20,274 bases of DNA from JACQCV01 sp964639675 (lineage in GTDB: Bacteria; Patescibacteriota; Minisyncoccia; Phycocordibacterales; UBA12445), in contig CAZXEK010000051.1 in assembly GCA_964639675.1 (NCBI GenBank), positions 1 through 20,274 on the forward strand. The letters are read 5' to 3'. This document shows positions 13,191 to 20,274 of this stretch, one piece after another. Numbering within the stretch: the first letter of the stretch is position 1; the number at the start of each line of letters is the position of its first letter. A program made the translations under genes and the position numbers. Under the pieces are notes generated by a model. That model had not been told where the DNA came from, did not search any database, and saw nothing but the letters and a program-made list of their open reading frames with translations.

Positions 13191-15002
13191 ATGGGACTAT
13201 TCAGTAAAAAAGATACGGATCAAAACAAGATTTCTGGAATCTTGCCCCAAGATATTTATAAGGAGGGGGTTTTGGAGTTGCAAGATATTATCGCGCCATC
13301 AGCCCTCCAGATTACTCAGAACACTATAGCTCTAGGTGAGAAGGTAGCCAGAGTCTTCTTCGTCATATCTTACCCAAGATTCTTATCGGAAGGATGGTTC
13401 TCGCCAGTTATTAACTTAGACAAAATTTTTGACGTCTCTATCATCATTCACCCCATAGACACAACAGTCATCTTAAGACAACTACAAAAGAAGATTACCG
13501 AGGTTCAAAGTCAGATTAGTATTAATGAAAAGAAGGGTCTAGTAAGAGATCCGATTCTAGATACTGCCTATAAAGACATCGACAAACTTCGAGATGAACT
13601 CCAGCAGGCCAGGGAAAAGATCTTCGATGTTGGTCTGTATATCACAATCTATGGAGAAAATGAAGAGGCTTTAAGCAAGACGGAGGCGGAGATAAAAAAT
13701 CTTTTAGAATCAAAGTTGATATACATCAAGCCGGCACTCTTCCAACAAGAAGAGGGGTTCAAGAGTGTACTACCTATAGCCAATGACCTCTTGAAGGTCA
13801 ACACCAAATTAAACTCCTCACCACTCTCCTCGATGTTTCCATTCATCTCTTTCGACCTGACCTCAAATAAGGGGATCCTCTATGGAATTAATCGTCACAA
13901 CTCAAGCTTAGTTCTCTTCGACAGATTCTCCCTCGAAAACTACAACTCCGTGGTATTCGCTAAGGCTGGCGCCGGGAAATCTTACGCCGTGAAGCTAGAA
14001 ATCCTGCGTTCCTTAATGTTCGACACCGAAGTAATCGTTATCGACCCAGAGAAGGAGTATGAATTTCTAGCCGAAGCTGTCGGAGGAAGATATTTCAATA
14101 TTTCACTAAGTTCTGAACATCATATCAACCCATTTGACCTACCATTTATAAGGGAGGACGAATCCCCAGCAGACATTCTAAGGTCAAATATTATAAGTTT
14201 AGTCGGGTTATTTCGAATAATGTTGAGTGGTCTATCCCCTGAAGAGGACGCGATATTAGACACGGCCATCAGAGAGACCTACGCCCTGAAAGATATAACT
14301 GCCGATTCTGACTTCTCTAATAAAGAGCCACCACTCCTTTCTGATCTTGAGCTCGTCTTAGCTGGTATGGATGGAGGTGGTTCAATCGCCCAGAGACTTT
14401 TGAAATATACCCAAGGAACATGGGCTGGATTCCTGAACAAGCCGACAAATGTAGATATCAACAAGAAGTTTATTGTCTTTTCTGTCCGAGATATGGAAGA
14501 TGAGCTGAAACCGGTCGCCATGCATATTATTGTCAACTATATCTGGAACGCCATCCGTAGGAATCTACGCAGACGTCTCTTGGTAGTAGACGAGGCCTGG
14601 TGGATGATGAAGTCAGAGGATACAGCCTCATTCCTCTTTGGGTTAGCTAAAAGATGCCGAAAATATTATCTGGGACTCTCTACAATCACTCAAGATGTGG
14701 CCGACTTCATGGCCTCCCCATACGGCAAGCCGATCATCACGAACTCCTCAATTCAGTTTTTAATGAAACAGTCTCCCGCTTCGATCGATATTTTACAAAA
14801 GACCTTCAACCTAACAGATGAGGAAAAATATCTACTACTAGAATCGGACGTTGGAGAGGGGATATTCTTCGCTGGACTAAAGCATGTGGCAATTAAGGTC
14901 ATTGCTTCGTACACCGATGACCAGATTATAACTTCCGATCCGTCACAAATTTTATCAATTAAGAAGGCCAAGGATGAACTCCGGGCCTCACAGGCAAATT
15001 AA
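13191..15002 (+). CDS. virB4: VirB4/TraC family ATPase of a type IV secretion-like system
   Basis: A 603-residue ATPase that powers pilus assembly or DNA/protein transfer at the inner membrane. Walker A is A-K-A-G-A-G-K-S (257-264, Lys263), Walker B is L-L-V-V-D-E-A-W (463-470, Asp467/Glu468), and G-L-S-T-I-T-Q-D (495-502) is the motif III/Gln segment. I-D-P-E-K-E-Y (284-290) and H-I-N-P-F-D-L-P (311-318) are typical VirB4 blocks. Residues 1-240 hold an N-terminal domain with a coiled-coil stretch (about 95-170). No Shine-Dalgarno sequence precedes ATG 13191. Its 3' end overlaps the next gene. The call is secure. Confidence 0.95.
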   Translation: MGLFSKKDTDQNKISGILPQDIYKEGVLELQDIIAPSALQITQNTIALGEKVARVFFVISYPRFLSEGWFSPVINLDKIFDVSIIIHPIDTTVILRQLQKKITEVQSQISINEKKGLVRDPILDTAYKDIDKLRDELQQAREKIFDVGLYITIYGENEEALSKTEAEIKNLLESKLIYIKPALFQQEEGFKSVLPIANDLLKVNTKLNSSPLSSMFPFISFDLTSNKGILYGINRHNSSLVLFDRFSLENYNSVVFAKAGAGKSYAVKLEILRSLMFDTEVIVIDPEKEYEFLAEAVGGRYFNISLSSEHHINPFDLPFIREDESPADILRSNIISLVGLFRIMLSGLSPEEDAILDTAIRETYALKDITADSDFSNKEPPLLSDLELVLAGMDGGGSIAQRLLKYTQGTWAGFLNKPTNVDINKKFIVFSVRDMEDELKPVAMHIIVNYIWNAIRRNLRRRLLVVDEAWWMMKSEDTASFLFGLAKRCRKYYLGLSTITQDVADFMASPYGKPIITNSSIQFLMKQSPASIDILQKTFNLTDEEKYLLLESDVGEGIFFAGLKHVAIKVIASYTDDQIITSDPSQILSIKKAKDELRASQAN

Positions 15003-15348
15003 GATGTGGTTTATAATTTTTAGTCTCGCCATATTTCTAGACTTTGCCATGGGACCAATAAGTGCTGCTCTAGGTCTGGGGCTAATTACTAACAGACTTA
15101 TAAGCGCATTTGTCTATAGTGGTTTCGCTTTCACTTTTTCTATTTCAGGTGTAAAGAATTGGGGATGGAAACTTTTCTTTGGTGGAATTGGAGAGTCTAT
15201 CCCGATCCTTGGAGATTTCTTACCATTCTGGACAGGTACTCTCTGGAGGATATATAGAGCACAACCAAAACCGGTAGAAGAAGGAGAGGCCGGCGAGCAA
15301 GAAGAAAGAGGTGGAGAAGAGGAGGGTCAACAACCACAAGAGGCATGA
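14974..15348 (+). CDS. Membrane protein of the T4SS cluster, acidic C-terminus
   Basis: A 124-residue protein with about three hydrophobic segments (11-30, 33-58, 66-90) and a C-terminal tail (98-124) made almost only of Glu, Gly and Gln. The ATG at 14974 lies inside virB4 (29-bp overlap) and has AGAAGG six bases upstream; ATG 15004, just after the virB4 stop, is the alternative and begins directly with the hydrophobic segment. The position between virB4 and the pilin suggests a small inner-membrane component, possibly in the role of VirB6-like or chaperone membrane proteins, but I recognise no family. Confidence 0.7.
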   Translation: MNSGPHRQIKMWFIIFSLAIFLDFAMGPISAALGLGLITNRLISAFVYSGFAFTFSISGVKNWGWKLFFGGIGESIPILGDFLPFWTGTLWRIYRAQPKPVEEGEAGEQEERGGEEEGQQPQEA

Positions 15349-15373
15349 GATAAATTCAAAGATAAGAACAAGG

Positions 15374-16414
15374 ATGAAAAATCATAATTCAAAAATAAAA
15401 AATAAAAAAAATATCTCGGATTTTAAATTTCAATTTTTAATTCTTCTTTTTGCACTCTTAACGATACCTCCCGTCTCTTCCGCCTACACAGAGGTCACCG
15501 AGGGGGGACAACTATCTGCCGAAGTATATCCAGAGAATCCTGGTTCATTTACAAAAGTTTGGATCAGTCTGGTTAGTTATGAGATAGATCTCGATAGATC
15601 AAATATTATCTGGACAATAAACAGCAAGAAACAGAAAGAGGGTATCGGTCAAAAGGGCATAAACTTCATAACCGGTGATGTAGGCAAAAAGATTATTGTG
15701 GAAATAGACGCAACTGATCAGAATAAAATAGAGATAAAAAAAACTATCTCAATAATCCCAGCTGAAGTTGATCTCCTTTGGGAATCTGACGGCCAAGTAC
15801 CACCCTTCTATCGCGGTAAGGCACTGCCGACTCCGGGAAACAATATAAAACTAGTGGCAATGACTAACTTTGTGACGGAGGGGGGGACAAGAGTTGACCC
15901 TTCAAGACTTGTGTATAAATGGCAAGCCAATTCAGAAGACCTATCTTCAGTTTATGGTAAAAATAGTGTAACCACATCCTTGGGTAGCTTACTCTTCAAA
16001 AATGATTTCTTTGTTGATGTCTCTAGTCTTGATGAAAAATTACGGGCAACTAAATTTATTAACCTGCGACCATCAAGTCCAAAACTGCTTTTTTACAAAA
16101 GCACTCCGCTGTCTGGTCCAAACTATGCCGAAGCTCTGGGACAAAATCTTCAGATGGACGAAAGCGAACTCTCTCTTGTTGCAATACCATACTTTTTTAG
16201 TAATCAATCTGAAAATAAATTACTCTATGTATGGTCGCTAAATAATCAAACCTTAACCTCTGGGGATGACGACCAAGCAAACAGTATAACTTTACGTCAA
16301 CCAGCAAACAAAATTGGCCGAGCGAAACTTAATCTAGATGTTCTGGGCACATATCAACCATCGATCAGTAACTCCTTAGACCTAAAATTCGGACAGAGAA
16401 ACTCTAATTTTTAA
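15374..16414 (+). CDS. Secreted/periplasmic protein of the T4SS cluster
   Basis: With the ATG at 15374 the protein has 346 residues: a Lys/Asn-rich n-region, hydrophobic core F-L-I-L-L-F-A-L-L and a cleavage-like V-S-S-A, a clear signal peptide. The mature part is almost all beta and looks like two or three Ig-like modules (Y-E-I-D-L-D...I-I-W-T-I; D-P-S-R-L-V-Y-K-W-Q; N-K-L-L-Y-V-W-S-L-N), each with a conserved Trp. An in-frame GTG at 15311 would add 21 residues and overlap the preceding gene; I prefer 15374 because it gives a normal signal peptide. It is probably an extracytoplasmic structural part of the apparatus, by linkage. Confidence 0.75.
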   Translation: MKNHNSKIKNKKNISDFKFQFLILLFALLTIPPVSSAYTEVTEGGQLSAEVYPENPGSFTKVWISLVSYEIDLDRSNIIWTINSKKQKEGIGQKGINFITGDVGKKIIVEIDATDQNKIEIKKTISIIPAEVDLLWESDGQVPPFYRGKALPTPGNNIKLVAMTNFVTEGGTRVDPSRLVYKWQANSEDLSSVYGKNSVTTSLGSLLFKNDFFVDVSSLDEKLRATKFINLRPSSPKLLFYKSTPLSGPNYAEALGQNLQMDESELSLVAIPYFFSNQSENKLLYVWSLNNQTLTSGDDDQANSITLRQPANKIGRAKLNLDVLGTYQPSISNSLDLKFGQRNSNF

Positions 16415-16432
16415 TCTCGTAGTAAAATTTTA

Positions 16433-16945
16433 ATGACAACAAAAAAGATCGCCGAAAATCCATTCTTAGTAATCATGCTTCTACTGGTTATGTTAGTCCC
16501 CAATTTAAATCTTTCTGCCGGCAGTCATGAATGTGATCCAAGTAAGGGATACTGCTTACTCGCACCCCTTGATGAAGAGACAAAACAAGTTTCTACTAAT
16601 GACGACGGATTTAGTAAATATCTTCAAAAGATAATCAACATTGCCATCTCTCTCACTGGGATACTCTCCGTGATCATGTTAATCTTCGGCGGTATAGAGT
16701 ATGTTTCTTCCAGTGTCAGTGAGACAGCTAAGAAAGATGCCAAAGAGCGGATAACAAATGCTCTCTTTGGCCTACTAATCACACTCTCTGGCTACCTAAT
16801 TCTAAGCACCATAAACCCTGATCTGTTAAGTCTAAAGCTACCGGAAATCGCTCCTCTAAATCTACCTGCTCAAAAAAATAATGAACCACCGCGCCCAAGG
16901 GATCCAAACCAGTGGGATGATGTGGGTGGAGGATATTTTAAATGA
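16433..16945 (+). CDS. VirB2/TrbC-like pilin
   Basis: A 170-residue protein with a signal peptide (hydrophobic 10-23), a short Cys-containing loop (Cys34, Cys41) and two membrane helices (about 66-88 and 108-126) linked by a short polar turn rich in Ser/Lys (92-106). It ends with I-N-P-D-L and a Pro-rich tail. This two-helix layout with G-G-I-E-Y before the turn is that of TrbC/VirB2-type major pilins found with CPR VirB4 clusters. It begins 18 bp after the secreted protein gene and has no Shine-Dalgarno sequence. TGA is the stop. Confidence 0.82.
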   Translation: MTTKKIAENPFLVIMLLLVMLVPNLNLSAGSHECDPSKGYCLLAPLDEETKQVSTNDDGFSKYLQKIINIAISLTGILSVIMLIFGGIEYVSSSVSETAKKDAKERITNALFGLLITLSGYLILSTINPDLLSLKLPEIAPLNLPAQKNNEPPRPRDPNQWDDVGGGYFK

Positions 16946-16980
16946 CCGGGGAAATCAGGGTAGTTACTAACAACTAGAAG

Positions 16981-18318
16981 ATGAACAATAACTTAACAAA
17001 AATTTTAATCTGGGTCACCTTAGTTCTGATTTTCATTCTTTCGGGTTTTGGTGTTTATAGATATTTTTCTAAGAAGACACCGACAAAGACCAGTCCTACG
17101 GAGAAATCTACTACAAGCGCCTTTCCGGAGAGCAGCCGCATTATCACTCCTACCGATACCAAAAAAACCGCGGTGGGGGACAGAGAAGCCACCTCTCAAC
17201 CAACTACTAAAGAAGAGCCCTCTGATCAAAATAGAGAGTTGGCAGGATCTAATATAAAAATCGTCTCTGACAAGCCAGTAGCTAGTGGAGTTTTTATAGA
17301 GAGGCCAACCTCTCTAGCAGGCACCACCAGTAAAACAACAAGTCTTTTTGTCAGATACCTTGAACGAGAGAATGGCCACATCTCTGAGTTAATCTACAAT
17401 GAAAACCTGCCGAAGAAAATCTCCAACACCACCATAACCAGAGTCCATCAGTCATTTTTTAACAACAGTAATACAAACATCTTAATCAGAAGGCTTGATG
17501 AAAATAATAATATCCAGAATATTTCTGCCCTGCTTCAAGAAAGGCCTGCCACAACATCTGAGGTGGCCTTGTCGGAGGATACCGTCGGCAAACTTAATCA
17601 ATCTCTTTTGGCGCGGGACATTAAAGAGGTGGCAATCTCTCCAAATAGGAACAAAATCTTTTACTTAACAGCTGTTGCCGGGGACTTTATAGGAACAATC
17701 GAAGATTTTGGTAGCAAGCCCGGCAGCACGAACAAAAAGCAGGTTTTTAGTTCACCCCTAAGTGAGTGGCTGATTCAGTGGCCGAAAGATAGTTCCATCT
17801 TCTTCAATACCAAACCAGCTGGAACTGTCCCTGGATACCTCTATCTGCTAAATCTAGACTCAAAAGGCTTTTCAAAAATATTAGGTGGCATTAATGGCCT
17901 CACTTCCAACATAAGCCCGGATGTTAAAAAACTAATATATTCTGAATCCACCAAGACAGGAATAAAAACCTATTTTTATGATCTACTAAAAAAAGAGCGC
18001 TCTGTCTTGTCATTAAAAACCCTACCAGAAAAATGCACCTGGGGCGGTATCGATAAAGAGATACTGTACTGTGCAGTGCCTTCTATATTGCCAGATGGTG
18101 AATACCCAGACTCTTGGTACCAAGGCCTACTCTCCTTCAGCGATGAGCTCTGGAAGATAGATACCAAAACCGGCACCTCTGAAATTCTTCTTAGTAAATC
18201 AGCCCTCGAAAGAAATGGTGGCATGGACGCCATCAACCTTAGTTTAAGCCCAAAAGAAGATTACCTTCTCCTAACCAATAAAAAAGACTCCTCCCTCTGG
18301 CAGATTAAGCTGAAATAA
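16981..18318 (+). CDS. Membrane-anchored beta-propeller-like protein
   Basis: A 445-residue protein with an N-terminal membrane anchor (about 9-28), a Thr/Ser/Pro-rich linker (32-85) and an all-beta domain to the end. Repeated blades of the TolB/PD40 kind are visible: V-A-I-S-P-N-R-N-K-I-F-Y (about 217-228), N-I-S-P-D-V-K-K-L-I-Y (about 308-318) and L-S-L-S-P-K-E-D-Y-L-L-L (about 425-436). The domain probably faces the outside of the cytoplasmic membrane. It follows the pilin by 35 bp and ends the same-strand cluster; its last 14 bp overlap the 3' end of yidC on the other strand. Function is unknown. Confidence 0.75.
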   Translation: MNNNLTKILIWVTLVLIFILSGFGVYRYFSKKTPTKTSPTEKSTTSAFPESSRIITPTDTKKTAVGDREATSQPTTKEEPSDQNRELAGSNIKIVSDKPVASGVFIERPTSLAGTTSKTTSLFVRYLERENGHISELIYNENLPKKISNTTITRVHQSFFNNSNTNILIRRLDENNNIQNISALLQERPATTSEVALSEDTVGKLNQSLLARDIKEVAISPNRNKIFYLTAVAGDFIGTIEDFGSKPGSTNKKQVFSSPLSEWLIQWPKDSSIFFNTKPAGTVPGYLYLLNLDSKGFSKILGGINGLTSNISPDVKKLIYSESTKTGIKTYFYDLLKKERSVLSLKTLPEKCTWGGIDKEILYCAVPSILPDGEYPDSWYQGLLSFSDELWKIDTKTGTSEILLSKSALERNGGMDAINLSLSPKEDYLLLTNKKDSSLWQIKLK

Positions 18319-19060
18319 CTTTTCTATCGAGAATTATATTGTCGGCCTTATTTTTGACATAAAGTTCGTGGAGGATTGTAAAAACATTGTTAACTATCCA
18401 ATAGACTGAAACAGCGGTATTCAAACTATAGGAAACAAAGGTTATAAACACTGGAAGAATATATTTAATCTGAAAAGTCATGCTCTTGGCCAAACTGTCC
18501 CCGAAAGAATCACCCACTTTATTGTCTTTGGTCTTAGGTGGGGTAGGGGGCAAGGAAAACTTAACCTGAAAGAATTGCGTCAAGCCAACAAGAAGTGCTA
18601 AAAACATATTTTTCTGACCTAAATCAATCAGACCGAAAAGTTTGGCGCTTACGAATGAGGGTTTAGTAATAAAACCGTAGATCTCTGGCGATAATAAATC
18701 TATGCCTTCCTTAAACACAAAAAAAAGAGCTAGGATGATCGGTAGCTGGATAAACATGAGAAAAACTCCCGAAAGGGGATTAACATCATGCTGTCGGTAG
18801 AGTTCCATTATCTTAACAGCCTGCTCCTGATTATCGCCCTTGTGGATCTCCTTGATTTTTGCCATTGCTGGCTCTAACTCTTTAAGTTTTTTCTGTGTTT
18901 TAATCGTCTTATGTGACACAGGCACCAAAGCAATCTTTACAATAATAGTCAACAAAATCACCGCCAGTCCCAAATCATGTCCGGGAATAATGGCCGTCAA
19001 AAAAACCAAGGCATTATAAAGTGGTTGATAAAAAAGGCTGTTGTAAATAGAATAAAACAT
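18305..19060 (-). CDS. yidC: YidC/Oxa1 family membrane protein insertase
   Basis: A 251-residue insertase, short as in Gram-positive and CPR YidC, lacking the large periplasmic domain. Five membrane segments fit the fold, with D-L-G-L-A-V-I-L-L-T (29-38) and a cytoplasmic K-T-Q-K-K-L-K-E-L-E-P (55-65) hairpin followed by N-P-L-S-G (93-97). The conserved membrane-embedded Arg (in T-I-I-x-R) is Lys here (T-I-I-V-K, Lys42). ATG 19060 shares a base with the rnpA stop (TAATG), so it is coupled to rnpA. It inserts proteins into the cytoplasmic membrane, alone or with Sec. Confidence 0.95.
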   Translation of the reverse strand: MFYSIYNSLFYQPLYNALVFLTAIIPGHDLGLAVILLTIIVKIALVPVSHKTIKTQKKLKELEPAMAKIKEIHKGDNQEQAVKIMELYRQHDVNPLSGVFLMFIQLPIILALFFVFKEGIDLLSPEIYGFITKPSFVSAKLFGLIDLGQKNMFLALLVGLTQFFQVKFSLPPTPPKTKDNKVGDSFGDSLAKSMTFQIKYILPVFITFVSYSLNTAVSVYWIVNNVFTILHELYVKNKADNIILDRKVISA

Positions 19061-19407
19061 TAAACTATCTTTGCACGAGACATCAGGGCGATAATCTCCT
19101 CTTCAAGAGCTATAAAACTAAGACTGATTGCACCTAGCTTAAAAAAGAACACGCAAGCAACAGGGTTCCTAATTCTTAAACTATTCTTTCTTATTATATA
19201 CCTGGCACGTCTTTTTAACAGATTCCTCGTTGTAGCTAACTTTGAAACCTTAGCCGAAACCACAAAAGAGTATTGATTTTTTTGTCCCACAGGTGCTTCT
19301 TTCAGCTCTATATATCTAAGGCTCAAGTTTCGGGAACTAAAAGTTACCCCCTCCTTTAAAATAAAGGGGAAGATTGTCCTGTTAACCCTCTCCTTTTTTG
19401 AAAACAT
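19060..19407 (-). CDS. rnpA: Ribonuclease P protein component
   Basis: A 115-residue basic protein that binds RNase P RNA and helps it cleave the 5' leader of pre-tRNAs. The RNR signature is R61-N-L-L-K65-R-R-A-R69; the central beta strand Y-S-F-V-V-S-A (46-52) fits the fold. ATG 19407 has TAGGAG about 12 nt upstream. It lies 45 bp after rpmH and overlaps yidC by one base, the classic rpmH-rnpA-yidC order. The sequence is divergent outside the signature. Confidence 0.93.
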   Translation of the reverse strand: MFSKKERVNRTIFPFILKEGVTFSSRNLSLRYIELKEAPVGQKNQYSFVVSAKVSKLATTRNLLKRRARYIIRKNSLRIRNPVACVFFFKLGAISLSFIALEEEIIALMSRAKIV

Positions 19408-19441
19408 ATTATAGATAAACTCCTAAGAAAATTCCGTGGGC

Positions 19442-19468
19442 AAGCCTTTATATTAAACAGAAAGGCTT
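19442..19468. repeat. Palindromic hairpin at the rpmH stop codon
   Basis: AAGCCTTT (19442-19449) and AAAGGCTT (19461-19468) form a perfect 8-bp stem with an 11-nt loop that contains the rpmH stop codon. It can form in the rpmH-rnpA transcript and might partly separate rpmH from rnpA expression. On the minus strand no T-run follows. Confidence 0.5.
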
Positions 19469-19587
19469 TTTCTTCCTTTCCTCCTTCTGGCCAAAAGAAC
19501 CCTCTTTCCTCCCGGCCTTCTTTTTCGAACAAGAAACCCGTGTGTTCTAGCTCTTTTCCTTTTTTTAGGATTATACGTCTTTGACAT
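19453..19587 (-). CDS. rpmH: 50S ribosomal protein bL34
   Basis: A 44-residue protein read directly from the minus strand. It starts M-S-K-T-Y-N-P-K-K-R-K-R and contains the family R-x-x-x-H-G-F (here R-T-H-G-F) and R-R-R-K-G-R-K near the end; length and Lys/Arg content are typical of bL34. ATG at 19587 is chosen because it gives the family N-terminus; another out-of-frame ATG lies 5 bp upstream. It has no Shine-Dalgarno sequence. It is the first gene of the rpmH-rnpA-yidC unit, divergent from dnaA. Confidence 0.95.
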   Translation of the reverse strand: MSKTYNPKKRKRARTHGFLVRKRRPGGKRVLLARRRKGRKSLSV

Positions 19588-19719
19588 ACATGGAAGTCTA
19601 CAATAAAAGTTTCACCAAATCAACCCTAAACAATCCCGTAACGCTATCCACAGTTAATCCACCTTTTATAAACAATTTGGCAATATGGTTTAATTTAAAA
19701 TTAAGACTACTATATTGAT
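19588..19719. promoter_or_regulatory. Divergent rpmH-dnaA spacer with a DnaA box
   Basis: The spacer is 132 bp and AT-rich. CTATCCACA (19644-19652) is 8/9 to the DnaA box, so DnaA may control its own gene here. Possible promoters: on the minus strand TTGATT/TAGACT with 17-bp spacing for rpmH; on the plus strand TTGGCA (19677-19682) for dnaA with a poor -10. A single box is weaker evidence for an origin than the cluster at 322-374. Confidence 0.5.
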
Positions 19720-20274
19720 ATGCTCGACAACAAAAAATTATGGGACGATTCAATTCTGGAAATAGAGCTCGGTATCTCTCAAGCAAACTTTCGCACGTGG
19801 TTTAAAAATACCTCTGTTTCCAAACAAGAAGATGGTATCGTTTTTCTGTCTGTACCAAACGCCTTCGTTCGAGACTGGCTTTTAAACAAATACCACAAGT
19901 TTATTTTAAGGGCACTAAGAAATGTCTCATCGAATGTTCGAGGGGTAGAATATTCAGTCCAACGTGACGGTACAAAAGATAAGGGAATTTTACCCCAACA
20001 AACTCAAAGACCTCTTGTAAATAGTCAGCTTAAGTTAAACGAACTTTATATAAACAAAGAGGATAATCTTAACCCCAAATATATTTTTGACTCTTTTATC
20101 GTCGGTTCATTCAATGAGCTGGCACACGCCGCTGCTCAAGCTGTCCTAAAAAACCTGGGGACGACCTACAATCCTCTCTATATCTATGGTGGGACAGGTT
20201 TAGGAAAAACCCACCTCCTTCAATCTGTAGGAAACTATGTAAAAAACGTGGCAAATAAAAAAGTTTTCTATCTA
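19720..20274 (+). CDS. dnaA: Chromosomal replication initiator DnaA (partial, 3' end outside)
   Basis: The first 185 codons of DnaA; the frame is open to the window edge. Residues 1-75 are the N-terminal oligomerisation domain (L-W-D-D-S-I-L near 7-13, F-R-T-W-F at 24-28), 80-115 the variable linker, and from 119 the AAA+ domain begins with N-P-K-Y-I-F-D-S-F-I-V-G (118-129) and A-H-A-A-A. Walker A is G-G-T-G-L-G-K-T (157-164). DnaA binds TTATCCACA boxes and melts the origin. ATG 19720 gives the family N-terminus; no Shine-Dalgarno sequence is present. Sensor and DNA-binding domain IV lie beyond 20274. Confidence 0.97.
   Translation, partial: MLDNKKLWDDSILEIELGISQANFRTWFKNTSVSKQEDGIVFLSVPNAFVRDWLLNKYHKFILRALRNVSSNVRGVEYSVQRDGTKDKGILPQQTQRPLVNSQLKLNELYINKEDNLNPKYIFDSFIVGSFNELAHAAAQAVLKNLGTTYNPLYIYGGTGLGKTHLLQSVGNYVKNVANKKVFYL

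Noticed and set aside
7220..16945. Recoded UGA (Gly), as in Gracilibacteria/Absconditabacteria
   Set aside because: TGA ends several genes at natural C-termini and no conserved motif is interrupted by TGA.
19598..19786. 62-codon minus-strand ORF across the dnaA start
   Set aside because: Overlaps the dnaA N-terminal domain and the divergent promoter spacer; antisense shadow.
1..20274. CRISPR arrays, insertion sequences, integrases or prophage genes
   Set aside because: No regularly spaced repeats, transposase or integrase motifs were seen in any gene.

Overview
The window looks like a chromosomal segment of a Candidate Phyla Radiation (Patescibacteria, probably Parcubacteria-like) bacterium. 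The reasons are moderately AT-rich DNA, very compact gene packing, many genes without a Shine-Dalgarno sequence, many lineage-specific hypothetical proteins, and the PrgI / TraC-like / VirB4 / two-helix pilin cluster typical of these genomes. TGA ends at least three genes (7220-7930, 14974-15348, 16433-16945), so the UGA=Gly code of Gracilibacteria/Absconditabacteria does not apply. The taxonomic call is inference.

Left part (1-3545): a gene-free stretch of about 500 bp carries a cluster of DnaA boxes and a near-consensus parS site, a candidate replication origin/partition region about 19.3 kb from dnaA. It is followed by a YraN-family nuclease-like gene, a minus-strand tRNA-Pro(TGG) with unusual bases and an odd inverted copy of its T-arm downstream, a minus-strand secreted or anchored low-complexity/coiled-coil protein, and a plus-strand hypothetical gene behind an operator-like dyad.

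Middle part (3545-11900): a PP2C-type phosphatase with a large insert and SH3-like tail abuts, with no gap, a convergent methyltransferase-FemAB/GNAT fusion. A short regulated-looking unit follows: a hairpin that hides a strong Shine-Dalgarno sequence, a 20-codon Arg-rich ORF and a terminator-like hairpin. Downstream are a Prok-RING membrane protein translationally coupled to a hypothetical gene, a tiny minus-strand zinc protein whose C-terminus resembles eukaryotic CRIPT, a C39-like cysteine peptidase, a large DUF2339 membrane protein and a small charged hypothetical.

Right part (12000-18318): a same-strand cluster for a type IV secretion/conjugation-like apparatus: PrgI (VirB3-like), a separate TraC-like domain, the VirB4 ATPase, a membrane protein, a secreted protein, a VirB2/TrbC-like pilin, and a membrane-anchored beta-propeller-like protein. 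The last overlaps the end of yidC on the other strand.

Right end (18305-20274): the classic bacterial block yidC-rnpA-rpmH on the minus strand, divergent from dnaA, which runs off the window. rpmH (44 codons) was read directly from the sequence.
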